DNA of 32,503 nt from Candidatus Hydrogenedentota bacterium (GTDB taxonomy: Bacteria; Hydrogenedentota; Hydrogenedentia; Hydrogenedentales; SLHB01), in contig JACQVH010000273.1 in the NCBI GenBank assembly GCA_016209895.1, positions 1-32,503 on the forward strand. The letters run 5' to 3'. The notes beneath the pieces were generated by a model. It did no database searches. It was not told where the DNA came from and saw only the letters and a program-made list of their open reading frames with translations. Positions 14,931 to 23,441 of the stretch are shown one piece after another. Position 1 is the first letter of the stretch. Every line of letters begins with the position of its first letter. The position numbers and the translations under genes are program-made.

Positions 14931-15797
14931 TTAGGAGATTAAGCCGGCCGGCGCGGTACTCTTTTCCACAGACCGTTTGCTGCGGGTGCGCTGGAGGGTG
15001 ACTTCCGGAGTTCGGCGTTCGAGGATTGACCGCGAGATCTCGATGTCCTCCTTGGCTTCGTCGGGCGTCAGCGCGCCAACCGTCACCATATCTTGGTCGC
15101 GTATCGTGCTCCACACGAAGGCCAATCCCACCAGCGGCGAGAGCCGTCCGGCGGCCATCGGCTTAATGGTCATGACCGGCTTCTTCGCATTCTGAATAAT
15201 CCGGTGCACCCACTCGACTTCGACCTGCATGAGGAAACCCGCCGCGTTGTAAATTTGAATGTAAGTCTCCACGTCGAGACCGGACTCGTCGGCGTAGATG
15301 GGCGTCTCCGGCATGTGGGTGGACAGCCCGGGAGTCATGCCCCGCTCGCGGATCAGGGCACAGAGCTTGTCCATGTCGCGAATGGTCCGCGTGGTTCGGT
15401 CCACCAGCGCATCCACGGCGCTCGAATGCGGGAGGCAGAATTGGGCTCCGCGTTTTGCGCAATCGTCGAGCACGGCAGCCGCTTTGTCGAAGTCCACACC
15501 GCCTGCGGCCAATGGCACCCATGGCGTGTCCACGATGATCATGCCTTTCCCGGTGCGTTCCTGCGCTTCTCGAACCGATTCCATCATCAAGGGAACCGGG
15601 GCCGGCCCCAGGATGGTGTCTATACCGGCCGCCAGATAGACTTCGAGGATATCCGCGATCTTTTTGGCGTCCTGATGGCTCTTGATGAAGTTGTCCTTCG
15701 CCGCCGTCTGATGGGACCACCCCAGGAACCAGTTGGTCCCGATGATCATACGGGACAGGCTGACGCCGCCGACCGTGGTGTGCGGAAACTCACTCAT
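14931..15797 (-). CDS. Aldo/keto reductase-like TIM-barrel protein
   Basis: A 288-residue protein. The start HTTVGGVSLSRMIIGTNWFLGWSHQT and the end TIKPMAAGRLSPLVGLAFVWSTIRDQDMVTVGALTPDEAKEDIEIS match the first strand and the cofactor-binding C-terminal region of aldo/keto reductases. A barrel-like alternation lies between (GIDTILGPA, GMIIVDTPW, MTPGLSTHMPET). The classical AKR Tyr/Lys/Asp/His tetrad cannot be pointed to with confidence, so it may be a non-redox relative. GGAG precedes ATG 15797 by about nine bases. It lies 47 bases downstream of the GH99-like gene on the same strand and may be co-transcribed with it. Confidence 0.65.
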   Translation of the reverse strand: MSEFPHTTVGGVSLSRMIIGTNWFLGWSHQTAAKDNFIKSHQDAKKIADILEVYLAAGIDTILGPAPVPLMMESVREAQERTGKGMIIVDTPWVPLAAGGVDFDKAAAVLDDCAKRGAQFCLPHSSAVDALVDRTTRTIRDMDKLCALIRERGMTPGLSTHMPETPIYADESGLDVETYIQIYNAAGFLMQVEVEWVHRIIQNAKKPVMTIKPMAAGRLSPLVGLAFVWSTIRDQDMVTVGALTPDEAKEDIEISRSILERRTPEVTLQRTRSKRSVEKSTAPAGLIS

Positions 15798-15844
15798 TTC
15801 TTGTCACTCCGATTTTCAGACTTCACCGTTTGTCCTTGGGAATG

Positions 15845-18541
15845 TTACTGTCTTACGAAACGAATTTCCTCAATGTTTACTTCCACGTCCCGCGATTCGC
15901 ACGGGTCGAGCCGAAGCGTCGAAATCCGGCCGCGCCAACGCGGATTCGCTTTCAGGTCAAGTTGATAATGATGCGGCTGTCCGTCCACGGCTAGGGGGAA
16001 GTGGACGCTCGTGGCCTCGACCATCGCGCCGCCACCCGGCGACCAGAAAAGTTGACCCACGGAGCCGGTTTTGACGTTGCCGGTCAATTGCATGCGTATC
16101 TCGACGCCCGAGAACTCGGCGGCTTCCATACGCGGCGTGTCCACCATCAGCGCGGGATCTTCGGACGTGGTGCGAAACCGGAGCGCTCCCTGGCGGCACA
16201 CGGGTTCGCCCACGTTCATCATCGCCTTCCAACCGCCGGCGTCCTGGTCGAATGTCCAGGCCGTGATCTTTGCCACGGGAGGATAATCATAGGGCCCGCG
16301 TCCAACATCGGAGGGAGCCACATTCACGGGCCAGGAACTCGGGTCGCCGGTTGCCACCACTTTACGGACCGCTTCCAGCATCTCGAATCCAAACTCCGCG
16401 CAGGGCTCGATATAGCTTCCCTCACCCCACTCGTTAACTGGACCCAGCACCATCATTTTCTTGCCGTGGTCGCGACAGTACTGTTTCCCATCCCGTAGCA
16501 ATCGCTCGAAAAGTTCCGGGGTGCGCCCATCAATCACCATGGACTTGTCGCCATGCCAAGGCCGCGAATCCCAGCCCGTTTCCACGAGGGGATAGTACAC
16601 GAGCGTTCCATCCATAGCGTCCCGTCGCGCCCAAACCGCCGGACAGGTCTCGACCACGTCGGCATATCGGAACCGCTTGGGTTCGGGCGCACGCTCGACC
16701 GCGTTGCCCCACTCGTGGTAGTTCGTAGCCCCGCAGTAGCCTTCCTCTATGCACATGCGCACGTGCGCCGGCGACTCGACCCGGTTCACGGCGATGTACA
16801 CGATCCCATCGTAGCCTGCCGCTTGGGCCATGGCCTGGGACTCATCCAGAGTGGCCTTGACCGCCGCCGACCCTTTCAGGTCGTTCCGGATATTCTCCGG
16901 ATCCCAAATGAACACGGCGGGTTTGTGGTCAATTCGATAATAGCTTTTCAGCCCGAAGTAGTGATCGATCCAATGCTGTGTGACTTTTCGGAAATCCTCC
17001 GCGGAATGCGTGTTCGGCGGGTTGTGATTGGCCCACATGATGGCCACTTTGAGCATGTCGCGGTAACGGGCCTTGCGGTAGGCTTCGAACCAGTGCGTCA
17101 GTATCTGCTGGCCTTGGGTCCAATACCAGTCCACCAGGAAGCAGGAAATCCCGTTCTCGACCGCCCATTTGATCTGCCAGTCCACACATTCCGGACTGGA
17201 TTCGTCGTAATAACCCAATAGCGGCTTCCGAATCGGCGCAATCCGGCGGATGCAGTCCCACTTCGCCGCCGAGTCCCATCCTGGAAAGTAGAAGGCGCAA
17301 ACCTCGAGATCCGTGGCCACGGGGCGCGGTTCGGGAACGTAGTCGGTCGGGGCCAAATTCAACGGCGGCGTGAAATGGAGTTGCGTCTTCAGCGGTTCGG
17401 GCGCTCCCTCACCTTCGAGTTCAAGCGTGGCGGAGTAAGCGCCGTCTCGCTCGGCTACGACTTCCCAAGTCAGGTCTTCCCGGACTCCGAGGGCCACCGC
17501 GTTAAGGGTCTGTTCCGTATTGCTGCCACGGAGTTGCACGTCAGACGGCAGTCGGAGCTTCACCGTGACCTGCGTTGCTTCCTCGCCGCCCAAGTTGGTC
17601 AACTGCGCCCGAACTCGCGCAGAAGACCCGGCACGATTGACCGCGTTTTCAAATCCGAAATACGTCGCGGTGATTTCGGGCGGGCCGGAAGGGCGAGCGG
17701 CGATCCGTACCGACTCGACCTGCATCTCGGGAGTATCGGGCGGCAGGCGCAATCCCAGCAGTACGAGTTCATTCCAGTCCGGATTGCCCTGCAATTCGAG
17801 GTTGTACGAATGCAGCGTGCCATCGCCGCGAACCGGGAAGCTCTCCGAACGAAGTCCAACCAACCTCGGGCCGCTCCACAGAATACTCGCGATCCCGTCG
17901 CGTTGTGAGCGCATCCGCACCGTGACCCAGCCTCGTTCCGCCACCGCGAGCCGCAGCGGCGGCGCAAATTTTTCTGTAACGGCGGGATGAATATGCCACT
18001 GGTCCGGGTTCCGACCAAATTCCCACGAGAACGTATCCCCGGCCGGCGCCTCATCGCGACCCCATTGCAGGATGCGGATCGAATCAATCTCAAAATGAGC
18101 GCCGTCGTATACATCGAACCGAAGCTTGCGGATGGTCCGCTCGGCGTGCCAGGCCGGGAACCCAGCCAACTCATGCCACGCTCCATCGTGTGGCACCTTG
18201 ATGGAACACTTCTTCTCTTCCGAAAAACCACCGTACGGCCCTTCGCTGGTTCCCGTCCAGAATACGTCGCACACGCCCCCGCGATTCGCCTTTATCTTCA
18301 CTAGCACAAATTGCCAGGGATTCGCGGCAATCTCCAGTCCTTCGCAAATGAAGAAAGGATCCCAGTTCACCGCCTCCGCTTCGAGTACACCATCCTTGAG
18401 ACGGACCTTTTCCAAGTGGGCATTGGGCACCCACGCTGCCCGGTCCGCTTCCGTGTCGAACGACCATTCCGCCAGGGGTGCTACCGGAGCAACCCCCGCA
18501 AAAAGGAACAACGCAACAAAGGAGACTTCTTGTAACAGCAT
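15845..18541 (-). CDS. Secreted GH99-like domain protein with flanking carbohydrate-binding-like domains
   Basis: An 898-residue secreted multidomain protein. A signal peptide covers about 1-24. Two beta-rich CBM-like segments follow (about 25-160 and 165-290), beginning with AEWSFDTEADRAAWV and FSWEFGRNPDQWH. An Ig/CARDB-like segment (about 300-390) contains RAQLTNLGGEEATQVTVKL. The central domain (about 410-730) has the GH99-like/WbsX pattern: CAFYFPGWDSAAKWD, then WAVENGISCFLVDWYW, HKPAVFIWDP and GPVNEWGEGSYIEP. A third CBM-like segment closes the protein. The domain family covers endo-acting glycosidases and glycan-processing enzymes. Glu in NEWGEG is a likely catalytic residue by analogy. 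There is no clear Shine-Dalgarno before ATG 18541. Confidence 0.8.
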   Translation of the reverse strand: MLLQEVSFVALFLFAGVAPVAPLAEWSFDTEADRAAWVPNAHLEKVRLKDGVLEAEAVNWDPFFICEGLEIAANPWQFVLVKIKANRGGVCDVFWTGTSEGPYGGFSEEKKCSIKVPHDGAWHELAGFPAWHAERTIRKLRFDVYDGAHFEIDSIRILQWGRDEAPAGDTFSWEFGRNPDQWHIHPAVTEKFAPPLRLAVAERGWVTVRMRSQRDGIASILWSGPRLVGLRSESFPVRGDGTLHSYNLELQGNPDWNELVLLGLRLPPDTPEMQVESVRIAARPSGPPEITATYFGFENAVNRAGSSARVRAQLTNLGGEEATQVTVKLRLPSDVQLRGSNTEQTLNAVALGVREDLTWEVVAERDGAYSATLELEGEGAPEPLKTQLHFTPPLNLAPTDYVPEPRPVATDLEVCAFYFPGWDSAAKWDCIRRIAPIRKPLLGYYDESSPECVDWQIKWAVENGISCFLVDWYWTQGQQILTHWFEAYRKARYRDMLKVAIMWANHNPPNTHSAEDFRKVTQHWIDHYFGLKSYYRIDHKPAVFIWDPENIRNDLKGSAAVKATLDESQAMAQAAGYDGIVYIAVNRVESPAHVRMCIEEGYCGATNYHEWGNAVERAPEPKRFRYADVVETCPAVWARRDAMDGTLVYYPLVETGWDSRPWHGDKSMVIDGRTPELFERLLRDGKQYCRDHGKKMMVLGPVNEWGEGSYIEPCAEFGFEMLEAVRKVVATGDPSSWPVNVAPSDVGRGPYDYPPVAKITAWTFDQDAGGWKAMMNVGEPVCRQGALRFRTTSEDPALMVDTPRMEAAEFSGVEIRMQLTGNVKTGSVGQLFWSPGGGAMVEATSVHFPLAVDGQPHHYQLDLKANPRWRGRISTLRLDPCESRDVEVNIEEIRFVRQ

Positions 18542-18765
18542 TTTTTGGTTCTTGAACCCTGTGAACGTACTGTCGTAACGTGACCGATTGACCGCCCATT
18601 TTCAGAGGATTCACGGCCCCGCCGATAAATTCGGCGGCAATATAGCACCCTTTCACCAAAGGGACAATGCGGTGTGAAGGACCGGTTCGGGGTCAAGCGC
18701 CGATTTGTCCCCGTGTTAATGTGCTCAAAGTAATGTACACCGACGTGCACCACGGGAGCCGGGCC

Positions 18766-19005
18766 ATGAGGACTGTCACAATCACCGAGTTTAGAAAATC
18801 CGCGTCGGCCCTGTTGGGCCTCGTTAAAAACGGCGAGACACTTCTGATCTTACGGCACGGCAGACCCATCGCGAAGGTTTCGCCTGTTTCAACCCCAAAT
18901 CACGCCGTCCCTTCCTGGAAACGTCCCAGCCTGAAGTTGGTGACAAAAGGTTCTAGCCTGTCCGCAGCCATCCTGGAAGAGCGCCGGTATGAAAACATTC
19001 TTTGA
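18766..19005 (+). CDS. Phd/YefM-family antitoxin
   Basis: A 79-residue antitoxin. The Phd-fold N-terminus is MRTVTITEFRKSASALLGLV followed by NGETLLILRHGRPIAKVSP; the tail (SLSAAILEERRYENIL) is the usual VapC/PIN-interacting end. GGGAG lies six to seven bases before ATG 18766. Its stop lies inside the following remnant, with a 17-base overlap typical of antitoxin-VapC pairs. The partner toxin is destroyed, so the gene may now act only as a repressor or be free to decay. Longer upstream extensions of the frame have no support. Confidence 0.85.
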   Translation: MRTVTITEFRKSASALLGLVKNGETLLILRHGRPIAKVSPVSTPNHAVPSWKRPSLKLVTKGSSLSAAILEERRYENIL

Positions 19006-19054
19006 TTCGTCGGCATTCGCCAAACTGCGAAGGTTGCGCGTCGAGTTGGTATGA
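18989..19054 (+). pseudogene. VapC (PIN-domain) toxin remnant
   Basis: ATG 18989 opens a 21-codon frame reading MKTFFDSSAFAKLRRLRVEL and then Val before TGA at 19052. MKTFFDSSAFAK is the conserved start of PIN-domain VapC toxins and includes the first catalytic Asp. A full toxin has about 130-150 residues, so nearly all is missing. The last residues (LRRLRVELV) resemble VapC C-terminal ends, which would fit an internal deletion joining the two ends in frame. The overlap with the antitoxin is the normal module architecture. It is too short to be a nuclease. Confidence 0.75.
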
Positions 19055-19059
19055 AAGCA

Positions 19060-20175
19060 CTAGCTTTGGTACACGCGGTCAATGGCGGCCATGATGTCGC
19101 TACTGGTGGCCACCGCCGGCTCGACCATCCGTCCAGTCACCAACTCCACGTCTTCGATGGCGATGAGGTCCAGCGGATTTGCCATTGCCACCAGAAGTGC
19201 CTCTGGCGTCGTACGGAGCGGGATGCACTTGCGGGCCGACGCGACCCGGCCGCTGATCATCCGGGCGGCAGCCGGATCGATATCTTCTTCGTCCAAGTCT
19301 ATAAAGGGTACCTGGAGTTGGCTGGCGACGACTTGAGCAATGACGTCTTCGCCGGTAAAACCCTTCTCAATCAGGATGTGACCCAATTGTTTGTGATAGG
19401 CGCTGCCTTGCTCGGCCAAGGCCGATTCCAATTGCGCGCGCGTGATAATTCCCGCGTCCACCAGAATCTCGCCTAAACGACGGCGCGACCCCTCGGAATC
19501 AAAAGCCTCGATACTGACCTTCATCTTAGGCCGAGCCGGTGCCGGACGCGGCGCGGCCCCTTTTCGCAAAGCGTCCATGTCGCTCCGGAGCGAAACGATT
19601 TCCTCGCGCGCTTCGTCCAAGTCCCGCAAGGCCTCCGCCAGTTCCTGGGCCAGGACGCCTTGCGCGTTGTCGCCGCCGACGCTGGCCGCGAGCTTCCCGA
19701 TAACTTCCACGCGAGCCCGTTCGCTGCGCAGCAGACCTTTCAGCTCGTCCACCTTCGCGCCGACCGCCTTGGCCTCTGTGAGTTGGTCCCGCATACTCGA
19801 TAATTCAGCGCGGAGTCCGGCCAACATTCCACTCATATCCTGGGTGCCGGTCGCGGGCTGACTGCGTAGGGACTGGACTTCGCGCTGAAGCGCCGCCACT
19901 CCGCTCTCCAGTTTCGCAATCTGTTGTGCCGCAACGCCGACCACCTCAATGGTCTGGTTAAGCAGCTTGCGGAATCCATCAAATTCGTCGCGGACCTGTG
20001 ACCAATCCATGTTTTCCCCTTTCTGGGTCGCCTTCGGCTCGATCGAAGCGTCTATGCGTTCCTTGGCCTTCACGATCTGCTCCGTCAGGTCCAGGTGCGC
20101 ATCCGTGACTTGCGCGTTCCATTCCGCAATCGCCGCTTCCAGCCGCCGTAAGATATCCTCTTCTTTCCGCTCCAT
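19060..20175 (-). CDS. Coiled-coil protein with C-terminal MshEN domain
   Basis: A 371-residue soluble protein. Residues 1-205 are heptad-rich (MERKEEDILRRLEAAIAEW onward, through long Leu/Ala/Glu helices), probably a coiled coil. A proline-rich linker (209-216) follows, and then a MshEN/GspE N-terminal domain at about 231-371 (RRLGEILVDAGIITRAQLESAL, LGHILIEKGFTGEDVIAQVVA, PFIDLDEEDIDPAA). MshEN domains bind cyclic di-GMP in several type II/IV secretion ATPases, but here no ATPase follows. ATG 20175 was chosen because earlier residues look non-coding; GGGAGG lies about 14 bases upstream, somewhat far. It could be a c-di-GMP-responsive scaffold. The c-di-GMP motif residues need alignment before this is claimed. 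Confidence 0.8.
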   Translation of the reverse strand: MERKEEDILRRLEAAIAEWNAQVTDAHLDLTEQIVKAKERIDASIEPKATQKGENMDWSQVRDEFDGFRKLLNQTIEVVGVAAQQIAKLESGVAALQREVQSLRSQPATGTQDMSGMLAGLRAELSSMRDQLTEAKAVGAKVDELKGLLRSERARVEVIGKLAASVGGDNAQGVLAQELAEALRDLDEAREEIVSLRSDMDALRKGAAPRPAPARPKMKVSIEAFDSEGSRRRLGEILVDAGIITRAQLESALAEQGSAYHKQLGHILIEKGFTGEDVIAQVVASQLQVPFIDLDEEDIDPAAARMISGRVASARKCIPLRTTPEALLVAMANPLDLIAIEDVELVTGRMVEPAVATSSDIMAAIDRVYQS

Positions 20176-20276
20176 CGCCGGGCATTGCCCTCCCGTTCGG
20201 CACTGAATCCCAAACGGCATTCTAAGCGGAGTGGCAGCGGCTGTCAATGGCCGGCATCCATGCCGCCCTCCGCCGC

Positions 20277-21152
20277 TTAGGGAGCTTTGATGCGATGTAT
20301 GTTCGACTGCGTTTCGCTCTTCTTGTGCGTGTAGTACAGATATCCACCCGAACTCCAGCAGGGCTGCGTCTCATCTCTGGGGTCGGTGGTAAGTTGCCGG
20401 ACATTTCCGCCGTCGGCGTCCATCACCCACAAATCAAAATTGCCGGTCCGCCGTGAAGCAAATATGACCCGTTTGCCGTCCGGTGAAAAACAAGGATTTC
20501 TGTCGTCCTTAGGATCGGTAGTGAGTTGGGTTTGCATCCCCCCGTCGCTGTTCATAATCCAGATGTCGTCGTTCTTTGTGCGCGCCGAAACAAATATGAT
20601 CTTTTTCCCATCGGACGAAAAGCGCGCCTCATCCCCCTCCGCGAGCACTCGGGCGCTATCCGCGCGGCCCTTTTCTTCGGCATACACGACGGACATCTTC
20701 GGCCGCACTTGAATCATCTTCTTCGGACACGTGGCGAACAGGAGGCCGTCACCTTTCGAGGCGTAGGAGGCATATTCGTCAATGTCTTCCCGGCTGGTCA
20801 GTTGCAGATAGCCCGAACCGCCGTCCACGCTCATCTCGTACAGGTCGCCCGTCCCCGTCCGTTTCGAATTAAACACGATTTTCTTGCTGTCCCCGGACCA
20901 GTTCGGATAGCGATCGTCTTCCTTGCTCTGGGTCAATTGTGAAATACCCGCCTGGCCGAAGGTCAAGACATAGATGTCAAAATTGCCCGTCCGGTTGCTC
21001 GCGAACGCGAGATGTTTGCCGTTGGGCGACACCATCGGATCGCTGTCCCGCTTTTCTCCCGTAGTGACCGATACGACGTCGGTCTGGCCGAACGCGGCTG
21101 CGGCCACCACCGCCATCAATACATTCGCAAGAATCACGCGTCGTTTACACAT
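20277..21152 (-). CDS. Secreted PD40/TolB-like beta-propeller protein
   Basis: A 291-residue secreted protein. A signal peptide (CKRRVILANVLMAVVAAAAFG) precedes at least five PD40/WD40-like blades. The repeat core is xxPxxSPDGKxIxFxSxRTGNxDIYxM, seen in DSDPMVSPNGKHLAFASNR, EDDRYPNWSGDSKKIVF, EARFSSDGKKIIFVS, DRNPCFSPDGKRVIFAS and ETQPCWSSGGYLYY. AAGGGAG lies about eight bases before ATG 21152. Such propellers resemble the TolB C-terminal domain but lack the TolB N-terminal part, so this is not TolB itself. A protein-binding role in the periplasm is likely. It is divergent from a second propeller gene 125 bases away. Confidence 0.87.
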   Translation of the reverse strand: MCKRRVILANVLMAVVAAAAFGQTDVVSVTTGEKRDSDPMVSPNGKHLAFASNRTGNFDIYVLTFGQAGISQLTQSKEDDRYPNWSGDSKKIVFNSKRTGTGDLYEMSVDGGSGYLQLTSREDIDEYASYASKGDGLLFATCPKKMIQVRPKMSVVYAEEKGRADSARVLAEGDEARFSSDGKKIIFVSARTKNDDIWIMNSDGGMQTQLTTDPKDDRNPCFSPDGKRVIFASRRTGNFDLWVMDADGGNVRQLTTDPRDETQPCWSSGGYLYYTHKKSETQSNIHRIKAP

Positions 21153-21265
21153 GATTGGACTCCCTTTCTGTTCAATCTTAGCGGAAACTTGCCGAGAGTT
21201 GAGCCTAGCAACGGTGCCGTGTCCTGTCAAGTGTCGGAAACCATGCGGAACGGTTCGCTGTTTGT

Positions 21266-21271
21266 TACAAT
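21266..21271 (+). promoter_or_regulatory. -10 box (TACAAT) directly before a start codon
   Basis: TACAAT is six bases before ATG 21278, with no Shine-Dalgarno between. Transcription would begin at about the ATG, implying a leaderless message for the propeller gene. The -35 region has no good TTGACA match. Confidence 0.4.
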
Positions 21272-21277
21272 CGTCCC

Positions 21278-22336
21278 ATGATCTTGGTATCTGCGTGCCT
21301 CGTGTTCGTCGCGGCCAGCGAAAACGTCGCCGGCCGCATCGCCTTCCTCTCCGGAACCGAACAGCCCGACCACCGAGTGTGCCTGCTCGACGCCGCGACG
21401 GGCGACGTTACGCCCATTGGTCCCGGCCGGCGCGACGGTGCGCCGTGTTGGTCGCCCGACGGTTCTCGGTTGGCCTTCGAGTCGGACGCTCCCGGCGGCC
21501 GGGGTATTTACGTGGTCCGCGCCGATGGAGCCGAAGGTCGCCTTTTGACTCATACCCATGACTGGAATGCGCGTCCCCGCTGGTCGGCGGACAGCACCAA
21601 GATTGCCTACTCCGGCGGGGATGGACTGGATCAGCACATTATAGTCTACGACCTGGCTCAGGAGCGGGAGACCGTGTGGGGCGGACCGGACGTGAAACTG
21701 GTCCGACCCGTTTGGACTTGGACAGAATCATTGGTAGCGGCGCGTTTGATTCCCGCAACGGAGAATCTTTCCTCGGAGGTACTTATCGCCATCGCCTTAA
21801 CCGGAAGCCCGGGGAAGATGTCCACGGATATTTGCGCCGTGACTCCCGACCGGATTTATCCGCTTCCCACGCAGACCCCGCCCGCCCCGAAAGACTACGT
21901 GGAATGGGCGGCCGAACCCCATCCAAAAGGCACGGCGATCAGCTATGAATCCAACGACGGCGGCGACCGCGAGATTTTCGTCCTTTCCGCAAAGAAGGGC
22001 GCCTTTGATGTGAGCAATCACCGCGCCGCGGACTGGAATCCAATCTGGGCGCCGGACGGCAAATGGCTGGCATTCGAATCCTTTCGGGATGGCCGGCGCG
22101 GTGTGTACCGAGTATTCCCGGACACCTTACGCGTTTATCCCGTGGCCGTGGCCAAGGACTCGGACAATTGGCATCCGACCTATTCACCGGACGGCGATTG
22201 GCTTGCCTTCGTCTCCAACCGTACCGGCGACCCGGAAATCTACGTCGCCGATATCAAAGGCGAAGCGGTCCGTCAACTCACCAACCACCCCGGCCACGAT
22301 TACGCGCCGGCTTGGCAACCAAAGGCCAAACCATGA
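21278..22336 (+). CDS. Secreted PD40 beta-propeller protein
   Basis: A 352-residue protein. A short hydrophobic N-terminus (MILVSACLVFVAAS) is probably a signal peptide. Blades then carry the PD40 pattern: GAPCWSPDGSRLAFESDAPG, NARPRWSADSTKIAYSG, NPIWAPDGKWLAFESFRDG, HPTYSPDGDWLAFVSNRTGDPEIYV and YAPAWQPK. It is a paralogue-type partner of the divergent propeller at 20277-21152. The stop overlaps the start of the metallophosphoesterase (ATGA), so the two are translationally coupled. No enzymatic motif is visible; the likely role is binding in the periplasm or at the surface. Confidence 0.85.
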   Translation: MILVSACLVFVAASENVAGRIAFLSGTEQPDHRVCLLDAATGDVTPIGPGRRDGAPCWSPDGSRLAFESDAPGGRGIYVVRADGAEGRLLTHTHDWNARPRWSADSTKIAYSGGDGLDQHIIVYDLAQERETVWGGPDVKLVRPVWTWTESLVAARLIPATENLSSEVLIAIALTGSPGKMSTDICAVTPDRIYPLPTQTPPAPKDYVEWAAEPHPKGTAISYESNDGGDREIFVLSAKKGAFDVSNHRAADWNPIWAPDGKWLAFESFRDGRRGVYRVFPDTLRVYPVAVAKDSDNWHPTYSPDGDWLAFVSNRTGDPEIYVADIKGEAVRQLTNHPGHDYAPAWQPKAKP

Positions 22337-23346
22337 AGCGTAGTTTTCCGGCCGTACTGCTCTTGATCACCGTGTCTGCCGCGGCCCGCGACGCCGAGGA
22401 TGCCCTCGCACTTATTCGTACGCCGCACAACGGCTTCCCGGCCGTCATTCTTCCCGGCGGGACGTTTGACGCCGTTCTCTCCGAGAAGGCCGAACTGCGG
22501 TTGGTTGACGGTGACAAAGGCGTTGCCCTGGCTGTGACGGGGCAGCCATTGCTTGGCGGGAAATGGCAAGCCGAATGCACCGTGCCTTTAGACGTTCCGC
22601 CCGGATCATATGTGCTCGAAGCACGCACCGATACCAAACAGGACCGCACCGTCCGCGCTGTATTCGTGCGGGATAAGTTCGCGGAGTACTACGTGCTGGC
22701 CCACGTGACGGACACGCACGTCGGCTCAAATCGCAATGCCCAGGCCTCTGAAGACATTTTCCGCAACGTAATCAAGGCCGTGAACACCAGCCAGGCCGCA
22801 CTGGTGCTGGTCACCGGCGATGTGACGGACGGTGGAGAGATCGAGCAGTTTCGCGCGTTCATAAACATCCTCGACACCTGCACGTTGCCAACCTTCGTCT
22901 GCGCCGGAAACCACGACCGACAAGCGTTGAATTACGAACGCTTCTTCGAGCCGGATACGTACCTCTTCCGATTCGCCCAGGACGGCTATATTTCCTTCGA
23001 CACCAAGGATTCCGTGGTCGCCGACGAATTAGGTCCGCAAAATGCCGATCTCGAGGTCTTCCGCCGGGCCATTAAACCCTGCCGTTGGTCCATCGGACTG
23101 AGCCACCGCTACGAGCCGGACATGGGTATGCGCAGCCAGCTTACGCTTTTCGTAGACGATCCGCTCGACTACTTCATCTTTGGCCATTGGCACCGTGCTA
23201 ACCGCGAAGATGAAAAGAAAGTCCCCTGGGGCACCACGCCCATTGTCGTCACGCCGGCCGCGATCAACGGAGCCATACGGCTCATTGACGTTTCCCCGCT
23301 CGGCATCCGTCCCCGAACGCCGCAGTACGTCGCGGACGTAGATTAG
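22333..23346 (+). CDS. Secreted metallophosphoesterase
   Basis: A 337-residue calcineurin-like phosphoesterase with an N-terminal signal (MKRSFPAVLLLITVSAAA), a small beta domain (about 25-115) and the catalytic domain. The full di-metal set is visible: DTH (Asp127, His129), GDVTDGG (Asp163), GNHD (Asn193, His194), His258 in GLSHRYE and GHWH (His285, His287). These enzymes hydrolyse phosphate mono- or diesters. Location and signal peptide indicate action outside the cytoplasm, possibly phosphate scavenging or glycan dephosphorylation; the substrate is unknown. It starts at ATG 22333 inside the preceding gene's stop. A longer frame from 22063 lies within that gene and is not real. Confidence 0.88.
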   Translation: MKRSFPAVLLLITVSAAARDAEDALALIRTPHNGFPAVILPGGTFDAVLSEKAELRLVDGDKGVALAVTGQPLLGGKWQAECTVPLDVPPGSYVLEARTDTKQDRTVRAVFVRDKFAEYYVLAHVTDTHVGSNRNAQASEDIFRNVIKAVNTSQAALVLVTGDVTDGGEIEQFRAFINILDTCTLPTFVCAGNHDRQALNYERFFEPDTYLFRFAQDGYISFDTKDSVVADELGPQNADLEVFRRAIKPCRWSIGLSHRYEPDMGMRSQLTLFVDDPLDYFIFGHWHRANREDEKKVPWGTTPIVVTPAAINGAIRLIDVSPLGIRPRTPQYVADVD

Positions 23347-23368
23347 AAACCCAACGACAAGATTCGCT

Positions 23369-23441
23369 ACCACAAAGACACGAAGAGCGCCGCGCAGCAT
23401 AGCCGCACTGTGTTTCTTGGCGTCCTTGGTGTCTTAGTGGT
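23369..23441. repeat. CCAC-AAGACAC imperfect inverted repeat between convergent genes
   Basis: ACCACAAAGACACGAAG (23369-23385) pairs with CTTGGTGTCTTAGTGGT (23425-23441; 14 of 17). The spacer is about 39 bases. The repeat fills the gap between two convergent genes, and its last base is in the permease stop codon. The sequence resembles a dispersed intergenic motif (ACCACTAAGACACCAAG type) known by eye from many environmental genomes. It may serve as a two-way terminator. Confidence 0.6.

Noticed and set aside
22063-22332. Upstream extension of the metallophosphoesterase frame
   Set aside because: It lies inside the propeller gene in another frame. A signal peptide begins at ATG 22333, overlapping the propeller stop.
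20277-22336. Tol-Pal system (tolB) locus
   Set aside because: Both propellers lack the TolB N-terminal domain, and no tolQ/tolR/tolA/pal genes are present.
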